Shown here piece after piece: positions 53,393 to 62,340 of a DNA stretch of 64,000 nt. The DNA is taken from the NCBI GenBank assembly GCA_963789885.1, contig CAWBNB010000030.1:248001-312000 (forward strand), written 5' to 3'. The notes under the pieces were generated by a model, which ran no database searches, was not told the origin of the DNA, and saw only the letters and a program-made list of their open reading frames with translations. Source of the DNA: DATEDA01 sp963789885. Lineage in GTDB: Bacteria > Pseudomonadota > Gammaproteobacteria > Burkholderiales > SG8-39. Positions within the stretch are counted from its first letter, which is position 1. Every line of letters begins with the position of its first letter. Both the position numbers and the translations under genes were made by a program.

Positions 53393-53680
53393 ATGACCCG
53401 CCTCACCCTCTGGCTGCTCGCCGCCCTCGCCGCCTGCGCGCTCGGGCTGGTCACGTCGCAGCACCACGCGCGGAAGCTCTTCGCCGAGCTCGAGCGCGAG
53501 CAGGCGCGTGCGAAGGCGCTCGAAGTCGAGTACGGCCAGCTGCAGCTCGAGCAGAGCACCTGGGCGATGCACGCGCGGGTCGAGCGGCTCGCGCGCGAAC
53601 GGCTCCGCATGCGCCCGCCCGAACCTAGCCGGATGCAGGTCCTCGATACGCCGCCGCCGGCGGAGGTCGCGTCGCGATGA
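53393..53680 (+). CDS. ftsL: Cell division protein FtsL
   Basis: Small bitopic division protein of 95 residues. A short cytoplasmic start is followed by a membrane helix (LTLWLLAALAACALGLVTSQ) and a periplasmic coiled coil (ARKLFAELEREQARAKALEV) with the basic end RVERLARERLRMRPP. It forms the FtsQ-FtsL-FtsB complex that activates FtsW/FtsI. ATG 53393 is used; the frame is open a little upstream. It overlaps the ftsI start by four bases. Confidence 0.9.
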   Translation: MTRLTLWLLAALAACALGLVTSQHHARKLFAELEREQARAKALEVEYGQLQLEQSTWAMHARVERLARERLRMRPPEPSRMQVLDTPPPAEVASR

Positions 53681-55407
53681 GATTCGCCGATTCACCGGTG
53701 CTCGCGCCGACCTTTCCGCCCTGGCGCTCGCGGTTCGTCGTGGCGCTGCTCGCGGTCGCGTTCGGGACGCTCGTCGGCCGCGCGGTCTACCTCCAGGGCT
53801 GGAACCGCGACTTCCTCCAGGCGAAGGGCGAGTCGCGGTACAGCCGCACGCTCGAGATCCCGGGCAACCGCGGCCGGATCTTCGACCGGAACGGTGAGGC
53901 ACTCGCTGTCTCGACGCCGGTCAAATCGATCTGGGCGATCCCGGAAGACGTCGCGCTGTCGGCGCGCGAGCTCGAGGGGCTCGCGCAGGTGCTCGAGCTG
54001 CCGCGCGACGAGCTGCGACGGCGGCTCGGCGATACCGCCCGCGACTTCGTGTACCTCAGGCGGCAGGTGCCGCCCGAGACCGCCGACCGTGTCGCCGCGC
54101 TCCGGCTCGCCGGCATCCACCAGAGCAAGGAGTACCGCCGTTACTACCCGGCGGGGGAAACGATGGCGCACGTGCTCGGCTTCACCGACGTCGACGGCGC
54201 CGGCCAGGAGGGTATCGAGCTCGCCTTCGAGGCGCAGCTCGCGGGTCGGGCGGGCAGCCGTCGCGTGATCAAGGACCGCCTCGGCCGCATCGTCGAGGAC
54301 ATGGAAGGCGCGCGCGAAGCCCGCGACGGCGCCGACGTCACCCTCGCGCTCGATTCCCGCATCCAGAACCTCGCCTACGTCGAGCTGAAACGCGCGGTCG
54401 AGGCGAATCGTGCGAAGGGCGGCGGCATCGTCGTCGTGGACGCCGCCACCGGCGAGGTGCTCGCGCTCGCGAACCTGCCCTCCTACAATCCCAACAACCG
54501 CGCACGGCTCGTGGGCGGCCAGGTGCGGAATCGCGCCGTTACCGACGCGTTCGAGCCGGGCTCGACCCTGAAGCCCTTCACCGTCGCGCTCGCGCTCGAC
54601 ACCGGCCAGGTGTCGCCCCACACGACGATCCAGGTCGCGCCGGGCTCGCTCACGATCGGCCCGGCGACGATCCGCGACGCGCACCCGGAAAAGGCGCTGA
54701 CCGTCGAGCAGGTGATCCAGAAGTCCTCGAACGTCGGCGCGGCGAAGATCGCGCTCGGCCTCGCGCCGGAGACGATGTGGGGACTGTTCGACGGCGTCGG
54801 ATTCGGCGCTGCGCCGCGACTCGGGTTCCCCGGCGAGGCGATCGGCAAGGTGCGCCCCTACAAGACCTGGCGGCCGGTCGAGCAGGCGACGATGTCGTAC
54901 GGGCACGGGATCGCGGTGAGCTTGGTGCAGCTCGCGCGCGCCTACACCGTGTTCGCGCGCGACGGCGACCTCGTGCCGCTCTCGCTGCTGCGCGTCGACT
55001 CGCCGCCGGCCGGGAAGCCGGTGGTGTCGAAGCACACGGCCGAGGCCGTCCGCCACATGCTCGAGCTCGCCGCGCAGCCCGGGGGCACTGCGCCGCGCGC
55101 ACGGATCATGGGTTACCGCGTCGCCGGCAAGACCGGCACCGCGCACAAGCAGGAGCACGGCGGATACGCGGCCGACAAGTACCACTCGTCGTTCGTCGGC
55201 CTCGCGCCGGCGTCGCGGCCGCGCCTGGTGATCGCCGTGATGATCGACGAGCCCACCGCCGGCCAGTACTACGGCGGCATCGTGGCCGCCCCCGTCTTCG
55301 CGCAGGTCATGGCCGGCAGCTTGCGCATCCTCGGGATCGCGCCGGACGCGCCGATGAAGCCGATCGAGACCGCACCGCCGGCGCTGGAACTGCGCGAGAG
55401 CGTATGA
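53677..55407 (+). CDS. ftsI: Division-specific peptidoglycan transpeptidase FtsI (PBP3)
   Basis: Class B penicillin-binding protein of 576 residues. A membrane anchor covers about residues 19-40 (RFVVALLAVAFGTLVGRAVY), then the pedestal domain with IPGNRGRIFDRNGEALAVST and KEYRRYYPAGETMAHVLGFT. The transpeptidase motifs are Ser296 in FEPGSTLKPF, KSSNVG and KTGTAHK. It cross-links septal peptidoglycan together with FtsW. It sits between ftsL and murE in the normal dcw order. Confidence 0.96.
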   Translation: MRFADSPVLAPTFPPWRSRFVVALLAVAFGTLVGRAVYLQGWNRDFLQAKGESRYSRTLEIPGNRGRIFDRNGEALAVSTPVKSIWAIPEDVALSARELEGLAQVLELPRDELRRRLGDTARDFVYLRRQVPPETADRVAALRLAGIHQSKEYRRYYPAGETMAHVLGFTDVDGAGQEGIELAFEAQLAGRAGSRRVIKDRLGRIVEDMEGAREARDGADVTLALDSRIQNLAYVELKRAVEANRAKGGGIVVVDAATGEVLALANLPSYNPNNRARLVGGQVRNRAVTDAFEPGSTLKPFTVALALDTGQVSPHTTIQVAPGSLTIGPATIRDAHPEKALTVEQVIQKSSNVGAAKIALGLAPETMWGLFDGVGFGAAPRLGFPGEAIGKVRPYKTWRPVEQATMSYGHGIAVSLVQLARAYTVFARDGDLVPLSLLRVDSPPAGKPVVSKHTAEAVRHMLELAAQPGGTAPRARIMGYRVAGKTGTAHKQEHGGYAADKYHSSFVGLAPASRPRLVIAVMIDEPTAGQYYGGIVAAPVFAQVMAGSLRILGIAPDAPMKPIETAPPALELRESV

Positions 55408-55492
55408 GCGGCAACGGCAACAAGACATCGAGCGCGGAGCGCGCCGACTTGGGGGATCTGCAAGGGGGGAAGGGGGAAGGAGTGGTTTCCCC

Positions 55493-57007
55493 GTGGACAG
55501 GGAAGTCGACAGGATTCTGAGCGAGCTGCAACGGCAGGGCGTGACCCCGCACGGCCTCGCGGCCGACAGCCGCGCGGTGGCGCGCGGCGACGTGTTCCTC
55601 GCGTACCCGGGCGAGCGCTCCGACGGGCGGCGCTTCGTCGGCGACGCGGTCGCGCGCGGGGCGGCAGCGGTGGTCTGGGAGCGCGACGGGTTCGCGTGGC
55701 CGGCCGATCTGGCGGTGCCTAATCTCAATGCGAGCGGACTGAAACGGCTCGCCGGCCCGCTCGCCGCGGAGATCTACGGGCGTCCGTCGGAACGGCTCTG
55801 GACCGTCGGCGTAACCGGTACCAACGGCAAGACGTCCTGCACCCAGTGGATCGCGCAGGCGCTCACCGGCGCGGGCCGCAAGACCGCCGTCGTCGGGACG
55901 CTCGGCCTCGGCTACCCGGCGGGGGCGCCCGGTCGCCCCCATCCGGCGGGACTCGAGGAGAACCCGAATACGACTCCGGACGCGGTCGCGCTGCAGCGCG
56001 CGCTTGCGCGCTTCGTGAGCGAGGGTGCGCAGGCCGTCGCGATGGAAGCGTCCTCGATCGGGATCGACCAGGGCCGCGTCGAGGGCGTGAAGTTCGCCTG
56101 CGCGCTCTTCACCAACCTCTCGCGCGACCACCTCGACTACCACGGCGACATGGAGCGCTACGCGCAGGCGAAGCTGCGGCTCTTCCGCTCGCCGGCGCTC
56201 GGGCACGCGGTGCTCAATCTGGACGACGCGCTCGGCGTGCGGATCGCGCAGGACCGGGCGGGAAGCGGCGTTGCACGCACCGGCTTCAGCCTGTGGCCGG
56301 GAACCGGCGCGGCGAGCGGCCTCGAGCACTGGCTGGAAGCCCGCGACGTCCAACTCTCGAGCGCCGGTGCGCAGTTCGCGCTGGTCACGAGCCGCGGTCG
56401 GGTCGAGGTCGCCACCGCTCTCGTCGGACGCTTCAACGTCGCGAACGTCCTCGGCGTGATCGGCGTCCTCCTCGCCGCCGGCCTCCCGCTCGATGCGGCG
56501 GCCCAGGCAGCCGGGCGGCTCGAGCCGCCCGCCGGGCGGATGCAGCGTCTCGGCGGGGTGGGGAGGCCGCTCGTCGTGGTCGACTACGCGCACAGCCCGG
56601 ATGCGCTCGACAAGTGCCTGGGCGCCCTGCGCGACATCGCACGCGCGCAGGGCGGACGGCTGATCTGCGTGTTCGGCTGCGGCGGTGACCGCGATCGCGG
56701 CAAGCGGCCGCAGATGGGCGAGGCGGCCTCGCGCCATGCCGACCTCGTCTGGCTCACCAGCGACAACCCGCGGAGCGAAGATCCGGCGGCGATCATCGGC
56801 GAGATTCGCCCCGGCGTGAGCGTGCCGCACGAAATCCGCGTCGATCGCCGCGACGCGATCGCCGAGGCGATCGCCGCCGCGCGCGCCGACGATGTGGTGC
56901 TGCTCGCCGGCAAGGGTCACGAGCCGTATCAGGAGATCGGCGTGCGCCGTGTGCCGTTCTCCGATCTCGACGAAGCACGCAAAGGGCTCGCCGGGTGGAA
57001 GCCATGA
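55493..57007 (+). CDS. murE: UDP-MurNAc-L-Ala-D-Glu:meso-diaminopimelate ligase MurE
   Basis: Mur ligase of 504 residues. The ATP loop is GVTGTNGKTSCTQW (Gly106 onward). Asp/Glu residues lie in EASSIGIDQGRVEGVKFACA, and DNPRSEDP at 424-431 is the motif selecting meso-diaminopimelate over lysine. KGHEPYQEI lies near the C-terminus. The start is GTG 55493, with GGAAGG upstream; an 85-base spacer after ftsI carries a G-rich tract. ATGA overlap links it to murF. Confidence 0.96.
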   Translation: MDREVDRILSELQRQGVTPHGLAADSRAVARGDVFLAYPGERSDGRRFVGDAVARGAAAVVWERDGFAWPADLAVPNLNASGLKRLAGPLAAEIYGRPSERLWTVGVTGTNGKTSCTQWIAQALTGAGRKTAVVGTLGLGYPAGAPGRPHPAGLEENPNTTPDAVALQRALARFVSEGAQAVAMEASSIGIDQGRVEGVKFACALFTNLSRDHLDYHGDMERYAQAKLRLFRSPALGHAVLNLDDALGVRIAQDRAGSGVARTGFSLWPGTGAASGLEHWLEARDVQLSSAGAQFALVTSRGRVEVATALVGRFNVANVLGVIGVLLAAGLPLDAAAQAAGRLEPPAGRMQRLGGVGRPLVVVDYAHSPDALDKCLGALRDIARAQGGRLICVFGCGGDRDRGKRPQMGEAASRHADLVWLTSDNPRSEDPAAIIGEIRPGVSVPHEIRVDRRDAIAEAIAAARADDVVLLAGKGHEPYQEIGVRRVPFSDLDEARKGLAGWKP

Positions 57008-58377
57008 TGCTCCTGTCCGAAGCGGCGGCCGCGCTCGGGGCGAACGTCATCGGCCGCGACGTGCGCTTCACGTCGGTGTCGACCGACAGCCGCACGATCG
57101 AGGCGGGCGCGCTCTTTGTGGCGCTCCGCGGCGAGCGCTTCGACGGCCACGACTATCTCGGCGCGGCGCGCGAGAGCGGCGCCGCCGCGGCGATGGTCGA
57201 ACGCGTGGGTGGCCACGCCGGGCAGGCCGCCGGGCTCCCGCTGATCGCGGTCGGGGATGCGCGCCTTGCCCTCGGGGCGCTCGCCAAGCGCTGGCGCGGC
57301 CGCTTCCGCATTCCGGTGATCGCGATCGTCGGCTCGAACGGCAAGACCACCGTCAAGGAGATGCTGGCGGCCGCGCTGCGTGCCCATTTCGGCGAGCGGC
57401 AGGTGCTCGCGACGCTCGGCAACCTCAACAACGACGTCGGGCTTCCGCTGAGCGCGCTGCGACTCCGCGAGGAGCACGCGGTGGCGGTGCTCGAGATCGG
57501 CATGAACCACCCGGGCGAGACCGGGTACCTCGCCGGAATTGCCGGCCCGACGATCGCGGTGATCAACAACGCGCAGCGCGAGCACCAGGAGTTCATGAAG
57601 AGCGTCGAGGAAGTCGCCGCCGAGCATGCGGCCGTCCTCCGTGCGCTTCCCAACGGCGGCGTCGCGGTGCTGAACCGCGACGACACGCATTACGAGTACT
57701 GGGCCGGCATCGCCGGGAAGCGCCGCGTGCGCTCCTTCGGCACCGGCGCGGACGCGGACGTCCGGGCCACCTACCGGCTCGGCGCCGCTTCGAGCGAGAT
57801 CGAGATCGCAGCCGACGGGGCGCGCGCGGCCGCCATGCTGCAGATGCCGGGGGTGCACAGCGTGCGGAACGCGCTCGCCGCGTCCGCTGCTGCGCTCGCC
57901 GCCGGCGCGGGTCTGCAGGCGGTCGCGCGCGGCCTGGCTTCGTTCCGCGCGGTGAAGGGCAGGCTGCAGTTCAAGCCGGGGCGCAACGGCGTGCTCGTCA
58001 TCGACGACACCTACAACGCCAACCCCGACTCGGTGCGCGCGGCGGTGGACGTCCTCGCGGCGAGCGAGCGCCCGCGGGTGCTGATCCTCGGCGACATGGG
58101 CGAGGTCGGCGACCAGGGCGAGGCGTTTCACGCCGAGCTCGGCCGCTACGCGAAGGACTCCGGCGTCGACCGGCTGCTGGTGGTCGGACCGCTCGGGCGC
58201 GCGGCGGCGCGGGCGTTCGGCGCGGGCGGCGAGCACTTCGACTCGGTCGAGGCGGTGATCGCGCGCGCGCAGGGGCTGACCGCGCTCAAGGGCACGATGC
58301 TGGTCAAGGGCTCGCGCTTCATGCGGATGGAGCGCGTGGTGGAGCACCTGGTGGCGGGGGAGAAAGCGTGCTGCTAG
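57004..58377 (+). CDS. murF: UDP-MurNAc-tripeptide:D-Ala-D-Ala ligase MurF
   Basis: Mur ligase of 457 residues that adds D-Ala-D-Ala. The N-terminal uridine domain has SVSTDSRTIEAGALFVALRG. The ATP loop is IVGSNGKTTVKEML (Gly110). Other marks are LEIGMNHPGETGYLAGIAGP, KGRLQFKPGRNGVLVIDDTY, NANPDSVRAAVDVL and LGDMGEVGDQGEAFH. It starts at ATG 57004 within the murE stop; an in-frame ATG three bases later is equally possible. Its end overlaps the mraY start by ten bases. Confidence 0.96.
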   Translation: MMLLSEAAAALGANVIGRDVRFTSVSTDSRTIEAGALFVALRGERFDGHDYLGAARESGAAAAMVERVGGHAGQAAGLPLIAVGDARLALGALAKRWRGRFRIPVIAIVGSNGKTTVKEMLAAALRAHFGERQVLATLGNLNNDVGLPLSALRLREEHAVAVLEIGMNHPGETGYLAGIAGPTIAVINNAQREHQEFMKSVEEVAAEHAAVLRALPNGGVAVLNRDDTHYEYWAGIAGKRRVRSFGTGADADVRATYRLGAASSEIEIAADGARAAAMLQMPGVHSVRNALAASAAALAAGAGLQAVARGLASFRAVKGRLQFKPGRNGVLVIDDTYNANPDSVRAAVDVLAASERPRVLILGDMGEVGDQGEAFHAELGRYAKDSGVDRLLVVGPLGRAAARAFGAGGEHFDSVEAVIARAQGLTALKGTMLVKGSRFMRMERVVEHLVAGEKACC

Positions 58378-59522
58378 AGCTCGCCCAGTACCTTGCGCAG
58401 GACATCCGCGCGTTCAACGTGTTCAACTACATCACGCTGCGCGCGGTGCTCGCCGCGCTGACCGCGCTCGTCATCTCGTTTCTCGCCGGCCCGGCGATGA
58501 TCCGCAAGCTCGCCGCCTACAAGATCGGACAGGCGGTGCGCGACGACGGTCCGCAGACCCATCTCACCAAGGCGGGCACGCCCACGATGGGCGGCGCCCT
58601 GATCCTCGTCTCGGTCGCGGTCACTACCGCCCTCTGGGCCGACTGGACCAACCGGTTCGTCTGGATCGTGCTCGCGGTGACGCTCGGCTTCGGCGCGATC
58701 GGCTGGGTCGACGACTACCGCAAGGTCGTGCACCGCAACCCGAAGGGGCTCTCGGCGCGCGAAAAGTACTTCTGGCAGTCGGTGATCGGGCTCGTCGCTG
58801 CGGTCTACCTCGCGTTCGCGGTGCCGACGTCGACCGCGGCCCAGGGCTGGGGACTCTTCACCCAGTGGGTGTCGGGCGGATTCGCGATGAACCTCCCGCC
58901 GAAGGCCGACCTCATCGTGCCGTTCTTCAAGAACATCGCCTATCCGGTCGGCGTCGTCGGGTTCATCGTGCTCTCGTACTTCGTCATCGTCGGGACGTCG
59001 AACGCGGTAAACCTCACCGACGGCCTCGACGGGCTTGCGATCCTGCCGGCGGTGATGATCAGCGGGGCGCTCGGGATCTTCACTTACGTCGCCGGCAACG
59101 CGGTCTACTCGAAGTACCTGCTCTTCCCCTACATCCCGGGCGCGAGCGAGCTCGCGGTCGTCTGCGGCGCGCTCGTCGGCGCGGGGCTCGGTTTCCTGTG
59201 GTTCAACGCCTACCCGGCGGAAGTCTTCATGGGCGACGTCGGCGCGCTCGCTCTCGGCGCGGCGCTCGGCACGATCGCCGTGATCGCGCGGCAGGAGATC
59301 GTGCTCTTCATCATGGGCGGCGTGTTCGTCGCCGAGACGCTGTCGGTGATGCTGCAGGTCATCTACTTCAAGCTCACCGGCGGCAAGCGGATCTTCCGCA
59401 TGGCGCCGCTGCACCACCACTACGAGCTCGGCGGCTGGAAGGAGACGCAGGTCGTGGTGCGGTTCTGGATCATCACGGTGGTCCTCGTCCTGTTCGGCCT
59501 GTCGACGTTGAAGCTGCGCTGA
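58368..59522 (+). CDS. mraY: Phospho-MurNAc-pentapeptide transferase MraY
   Basis: Integral membrane enzyme of 384 residues making lipid I from undecaprenyl phosphate. Ten membrane helices are expected. Motifs are DDGPQTHLTKAGTPTMGGAL, GWVDDYRKV (Asp pair), SNAVNLTDGLDGLA, WFNAYPAEVFMGDVGALALG and FRMAPLHHHYELGGW. The start is GTG 58368 with GGGGGAGA upstream. One base separates its stop from murD. Confidence 0.97.
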   Translation: MLLELAQYLAQDIRAFNVFNYITLRAVLAALTALVISFLAGPAMIRKLAAYKIGQAVRDDGPQTHLTKAGTPTMGGALILVSVAVTTALWADWTNRFVWIVLAVTLGFGAIGWVDDYRKVVHRNPKGLSAREKYFWQSVIGLVAAVYLAFAVPTSTAAQGWGLFTQWVSGGFAMNLPPKADLIVPFFKNIAYPVGVVGFIVLSYFVIVGTSNAVNLTDGLDGLAILPAVMISGALGIFTYVAGNAVYSKYLLFPYIPGASELAVVCGALVGAGLGFLWFNAYPAEVFMGDVGALALGAALGTIAVIARQEIVLFIMGGVFVAETLSVMLQVIYFKLTGGKRIFRMAPLHHHYELGGWKETQVVVRFWIITVVLVLFGLSTLKLR

Positions 59523-59523
59523 G

Positions 59524-60924
59524 ATGGAACTCGCGGGCCGCAAAGTGCTGGTGCTGGGCCTCGGCGAAACCGGGCTCTCGATGGCGCGGTGGATCGTGCG
59601 CCGGGGCGGCACCGTGCGCGTTGCCGACACGCGCGCCGCGCCGCCGGCGCTCGCCGCGCTCCGCGCCGCGCTGCCGCAGGCCCACGTGACGACTGGAGCG
59701 TTCACGCTGGGGTTGCTCGACGGCGTCCATCTCGTGGCAGCGAGCCCGGGGGTGCCGCTCGCCGAGCCGGTGGTGACGTCGGCGCTCGCGCGAGGACTGG
59801 AGGTGGTCGGCGACGTCGAGCTCTTCGCGCGATTTCTGGCCGCGACCGGCGGGGCGCGGGTCGTCGCGATCACCGGCACCAACGGGAAGAGCACGGTGAC
59901 GGCGCTGGCCGGTGCGATGTGCCGTGCGGCCGCGGTCGATTGCGAGGTCGCCGGGAACATCTCGCCGGCAGTACTCGCCGCGCTCGGCGCACGGCTCGAC
60001 GCCGGGCGCCTGCCCGAGGCGTGGGTGGTCGAACTCTCGAGCTTCCAGCTCGAGGCGACCGCCTCGCTGCACGCGGATGCGGCGACCGTGCTCAACGTGT
60101 CGCCCGATCACCTCGACCGGTATCCGAACGTGGCGGCATACGCGGCCGCGAAAGCGCGGATCTTCGCCGGTGGCGGCGTGCAGGTCCTGAACCGGGACGA
60201 CCCGGCGACGATGGCGATGCGCCTCGCCGGACGCCGCGCGATCACCTTCGGGCTCAACCCGGCGCCGGACCACGACGACTTCGGCCTGCTCAAGGTGTTC
60301 GGGGAGCATTGGCTGGCAATGGGCGCGACGCCGCTCATGCCGGTGCGCGACATGCGGCTCGCCGGGCTGCACAACGCCGCCAATGCCCTCGCCGCGCTCG
60401 CGCTCTGCCGCGCGATCGGCCTGCCGCTCGCGCCCCTGCTCGACGCCCTGCGGAGCTTCGCCGGGCTTCCGCACCGGGTCGAGCGCGTCGGCGAGATCGG
60501 CGGCGTCACCTTCTACGACGACTCGAAGGGGACCAACGTCGGCTCTACCGTCGCCGCGCTCGCCGGCTTCGGCCGGCAGCTCAACGGCAGCGGCGGGAAG
60601 GTCGTGCTGATCGCCGGCGGGGACGGCAAGCAGCAGGACTTTGCGCCGCTCGCCGGCGCGGTTGCCGGGGCTGCGCGCGCCGTGGTCCTCATCGGCCGCG
60701 ACGCGCCGGCGATCGAACGCGCGCTCGCATCCACCGGGACGCGGATCGAGCGCGCGGCGAGCATGGAGGACGCGGTCGCGCGCGCTTTCGAGGCGGCGCG
60801 GGCCGGCGACGTCGTGCTGCTCTCGCCCGCGTGCGCGAGCTTCGACATGTTCGCCAACTACCACCAGCGCGGCGAGGTGTTCTCCGCCGCGGTGAAGGAG
60901 CTCCAGCATGCTGGCGCGTGCTGA
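59524..60924 (+). CDS. murD: UDP-MurNAc-L-Ala:D-Glu ligase MurD
   Basis: Mur ligase of 466 residues. The Rossmann-like N-terminal domain starts KVLVLGLGETGLSMARWIVR. The ATP loop is ITGTNGKSTVTAL (Gly118). Other marks are VVELSSFQLEATASLHADAA, NVSPDHLDRYPN, GLPHRVERVGEIGGVTFYDD, SKGTNVGSTVAAL and LLSPACASFDMFANYHQRGE. It begins right after mraY; its end overlaps ftsW by 17 bases. Confidence 0.96.
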   Translation: MELAGRKVLVLGLGETGLSMARWIVRRGGTVRVADTRAAPPALAALRAALPQAHVTTGAFTLGLLDGVHLVAASPGVPLAEPVVTSALARGLEVVGDVELFARFLAATGGARVVAITGTNGKSTVTALAGAMCRAAAVDCEVAGNISPAVLAALGARLDAGRLPEAWVVELSSFQLEATASLHADAATVLNVSPDHLDRYPNVAAYAAAKARIFAGGGVQVLNRDDPATMAMRLAGRRAITFGLNPAPDHDDFGLLKVFGEHWLAMGATPLMPVRDMRLAGLHNAANALAALALCRAIGLPLAPLLDALRSFAGLPHRVERVGEIGGVTFYDDSKGTNVGSTVAALAGFGRQLNGSGGKVVLIAGGDGKQQDFAPLAGAVAGAARAVVLIGRDAPAIERALASTGTRIERAASMEDAVARAFEAARAGDVVLLSPACASFDMFANYHQRGEVFSAAVKELQHAGAC

Positions 60925-62074
60925 TCTCCCGCGCCGCGCGGCGGCGCTGCCCGAGTACGACGCGAGCATCGTCTGGGCGGCGGCAGCGCTCCTCACCTTC
61001 GGTCTGGTCATGGTGTACTCGGCGTCGATCGCCACCGCCGAGAGCGCGCGATCGACCGGCGGCGAGGCGACGTACTACCTCGTGCGCCACGCCGCGTTCG
61101 TCGGCGCCGGCATCGTCACCGGGCTCGCCGCGTTCCAGGTGCCCATGCGGACCTGGCAGCGCGCGGCGCCGTGGCTGTTCGTCGCCGGCGTGGTGATGCT
61201 CGCGGTGGTCCTGGTGCCGGGGATCGGGCGCGAGGTGAACGGCGCGCGCCGGTGGCTGCCGCTCGGGATTGCGAACTTCCAGCCGTCCGAGCTCATGAAG
61301 CTGGCGGTCGTGCTCTACACCGCCGACTACGCGGTCCGCAAGCACGCGCTGCTGCACAGCTTCCGGCGCGGCCTCCTGCCGATGCTGGCCGTGATGCTCG
61401 TCGTCGGCTGGCTGCTCCTGCGCGAGCCGGACTTCGGCGCCTTCGTCGTGATCTGTGCGATCGCAATGGCGATCCTCTTTCTCGCCGGGATGAACGGCCG
61501 CTGGTTCGCGGCGCTCGCCGTGCTCGCCACCATCGGTTTCGCGGTGCTGGTGATTTCCTCGCCGTACCGCGTGCAGCGCATCTTCGGCTTCATGGACCCA
61601 TGGGCGGACGCGTTCGGCCGGGGCTACCAGCTCTCGCACGCGCTGATCGCGTTCGGCCGGGGTGAATGGCTCGGCGTGGGCCTCGGCGCAAGCGTCGAGA
61701 AGCTGCACTACCTGCCGGAGGCGCACACCGATTTCCTGCTTGCGGTGATCGCCGAGGAGCTCGGCTTCGCCGGGGTCGCGATCGTCGTCGCGGCCTTCGC
61801 GTGGCTGTGTCTGCGTGCGCTCGCGATCGGCCGGCGCGCCGCGGACCTCGACCGCCCGTTCGGCGCGCTGGTCGCGCAAGGGGTCGCGGTCTGGCTCGGC
61901 GTGCAGGCGTTCATCAACATGGGCGTGAACATGGGCGTGCTTCCCACCAAGGGGCTCACGCTGCCGTTCATGAGCTTCGGCGGGAGTGCGCTCGTCACGA
62001 GCTGCGTGGCGCTCGCGCTCGCGCTGAGGGTGGACTGGGAGAACCGTCAACTGATGAGGGGGCAGCCCGTATGA
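60908..62074 (+). CDS. ftsW: Septal peptidoglycan glycosyltransferase FtsW
   Basis: SEDS-family polymerase of 388 residues with about ten membrane helices. Motifs are LLTFGLVMVYSASIATAESA, NGARRWLPLGIANFQPSELM, REPDFGAFVVI, GRGYQLSHALIAFGRGEWLG, KLHYLPEAHTDFLLAVIAEE with the catalytic Asp region, and NMGVLPTKGLTLPFMSFGGS. ATG 60908 lies within murD. The stop overlaps the ATG of the small acidic ORF, not murG, which is unusual for this cluster. Confidence 0.96.
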   Translation: MLARADLPRRAAALPEYDASIVWAAAALLTFGLVMVYSASIATAESARSTGGEATYYLVRHAAFVGAGIVTGLAAFQVPMRTWQRAAPWLFVAGVVMLAVVLVPGIGREVNGARRWLPLGIANFQPSELMKLAVVLYTADYAVRKHALLHSFRRGLLPMLAVMLVVGWLLLREPDFGAFVVICAIAMAILFLAGMNGRWFAALAVLATIGFAVLVISSPYRVQRIFGFMDPWADAFGRGYQLSHALIAFGRGEWLGVGLGASVEKLHYLPEAHTDFLLAVIAEELGFAGVAIVVAAFAWLCLRALAIGRRAADLDRPFGALVAQGVAVWLGVQAFINMGVNMGVLPTKGLTLPFMSFGGSALVTSCVALALALRVDWENRQLMRGQPV

Positions 62075-62340
62075 GCCGCACCGCGCAGTCGAACGTGCAC
62101 TTGCTCGAGTCGAGAGTCCTGTCCACGGATGCGACGACCCAGATCGCGCTCGATCAGCCGGTGGAAGAGGTGTCCGCCATCGCGGAAGAGGCGGACATCG
62201 AGGTGGGCGCGAGCTACCGCGCCGAGCCGGCGGAGGAGGGCGACTGTGCCGAAGCGCCGCCCGACCTGGCTGCGATCACTTGCGACGCGGACCTGCGGGT
62301 GACCTGGGGCGAACTGGACGAGTGGCTCGGACGATCATGA
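62071..62340 (+). CDS. Small acidic protein of unknown function between ftsW and murG
   Basis: ORF of 89 codons. ATG 62071 overlaps the ftsW stop (ATGA) and its TGA overlaps the murG region (ATGA at 62337), so it is linked by overlaps on both sides. A GAGGGGG lies upstream. The product opens MSRTAQSNVHLLESRVLSTD. It is very rich in Asp and Glu (about 20, against about five Arg and no Lys), has two Cys, and ends LRVTWGELDEWLGRS. There is no signal peptide or membrane helix. I recognise no family. Codon third positions are GC-rich, like the neighbours. Its place suggests a role with MurG or FtsW, but that is inference. Confidence 0.65.
   Translation: MSRTAQSNVHLLESRVLSTDATTQIALDQPVEEVSAIAEEADIEVGASYRAEPAEEGDCAEAPPDLAAITCDADLRVTWGELDEWLGRS

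Noticed and set aside
55404..55520. Short ORF overlapping the ftsI stop and murE start
   Set aside because: The GTG-started murE with a good ribosome site accounts for the region; the peptide is Gly/Ser/Lys low complexity.
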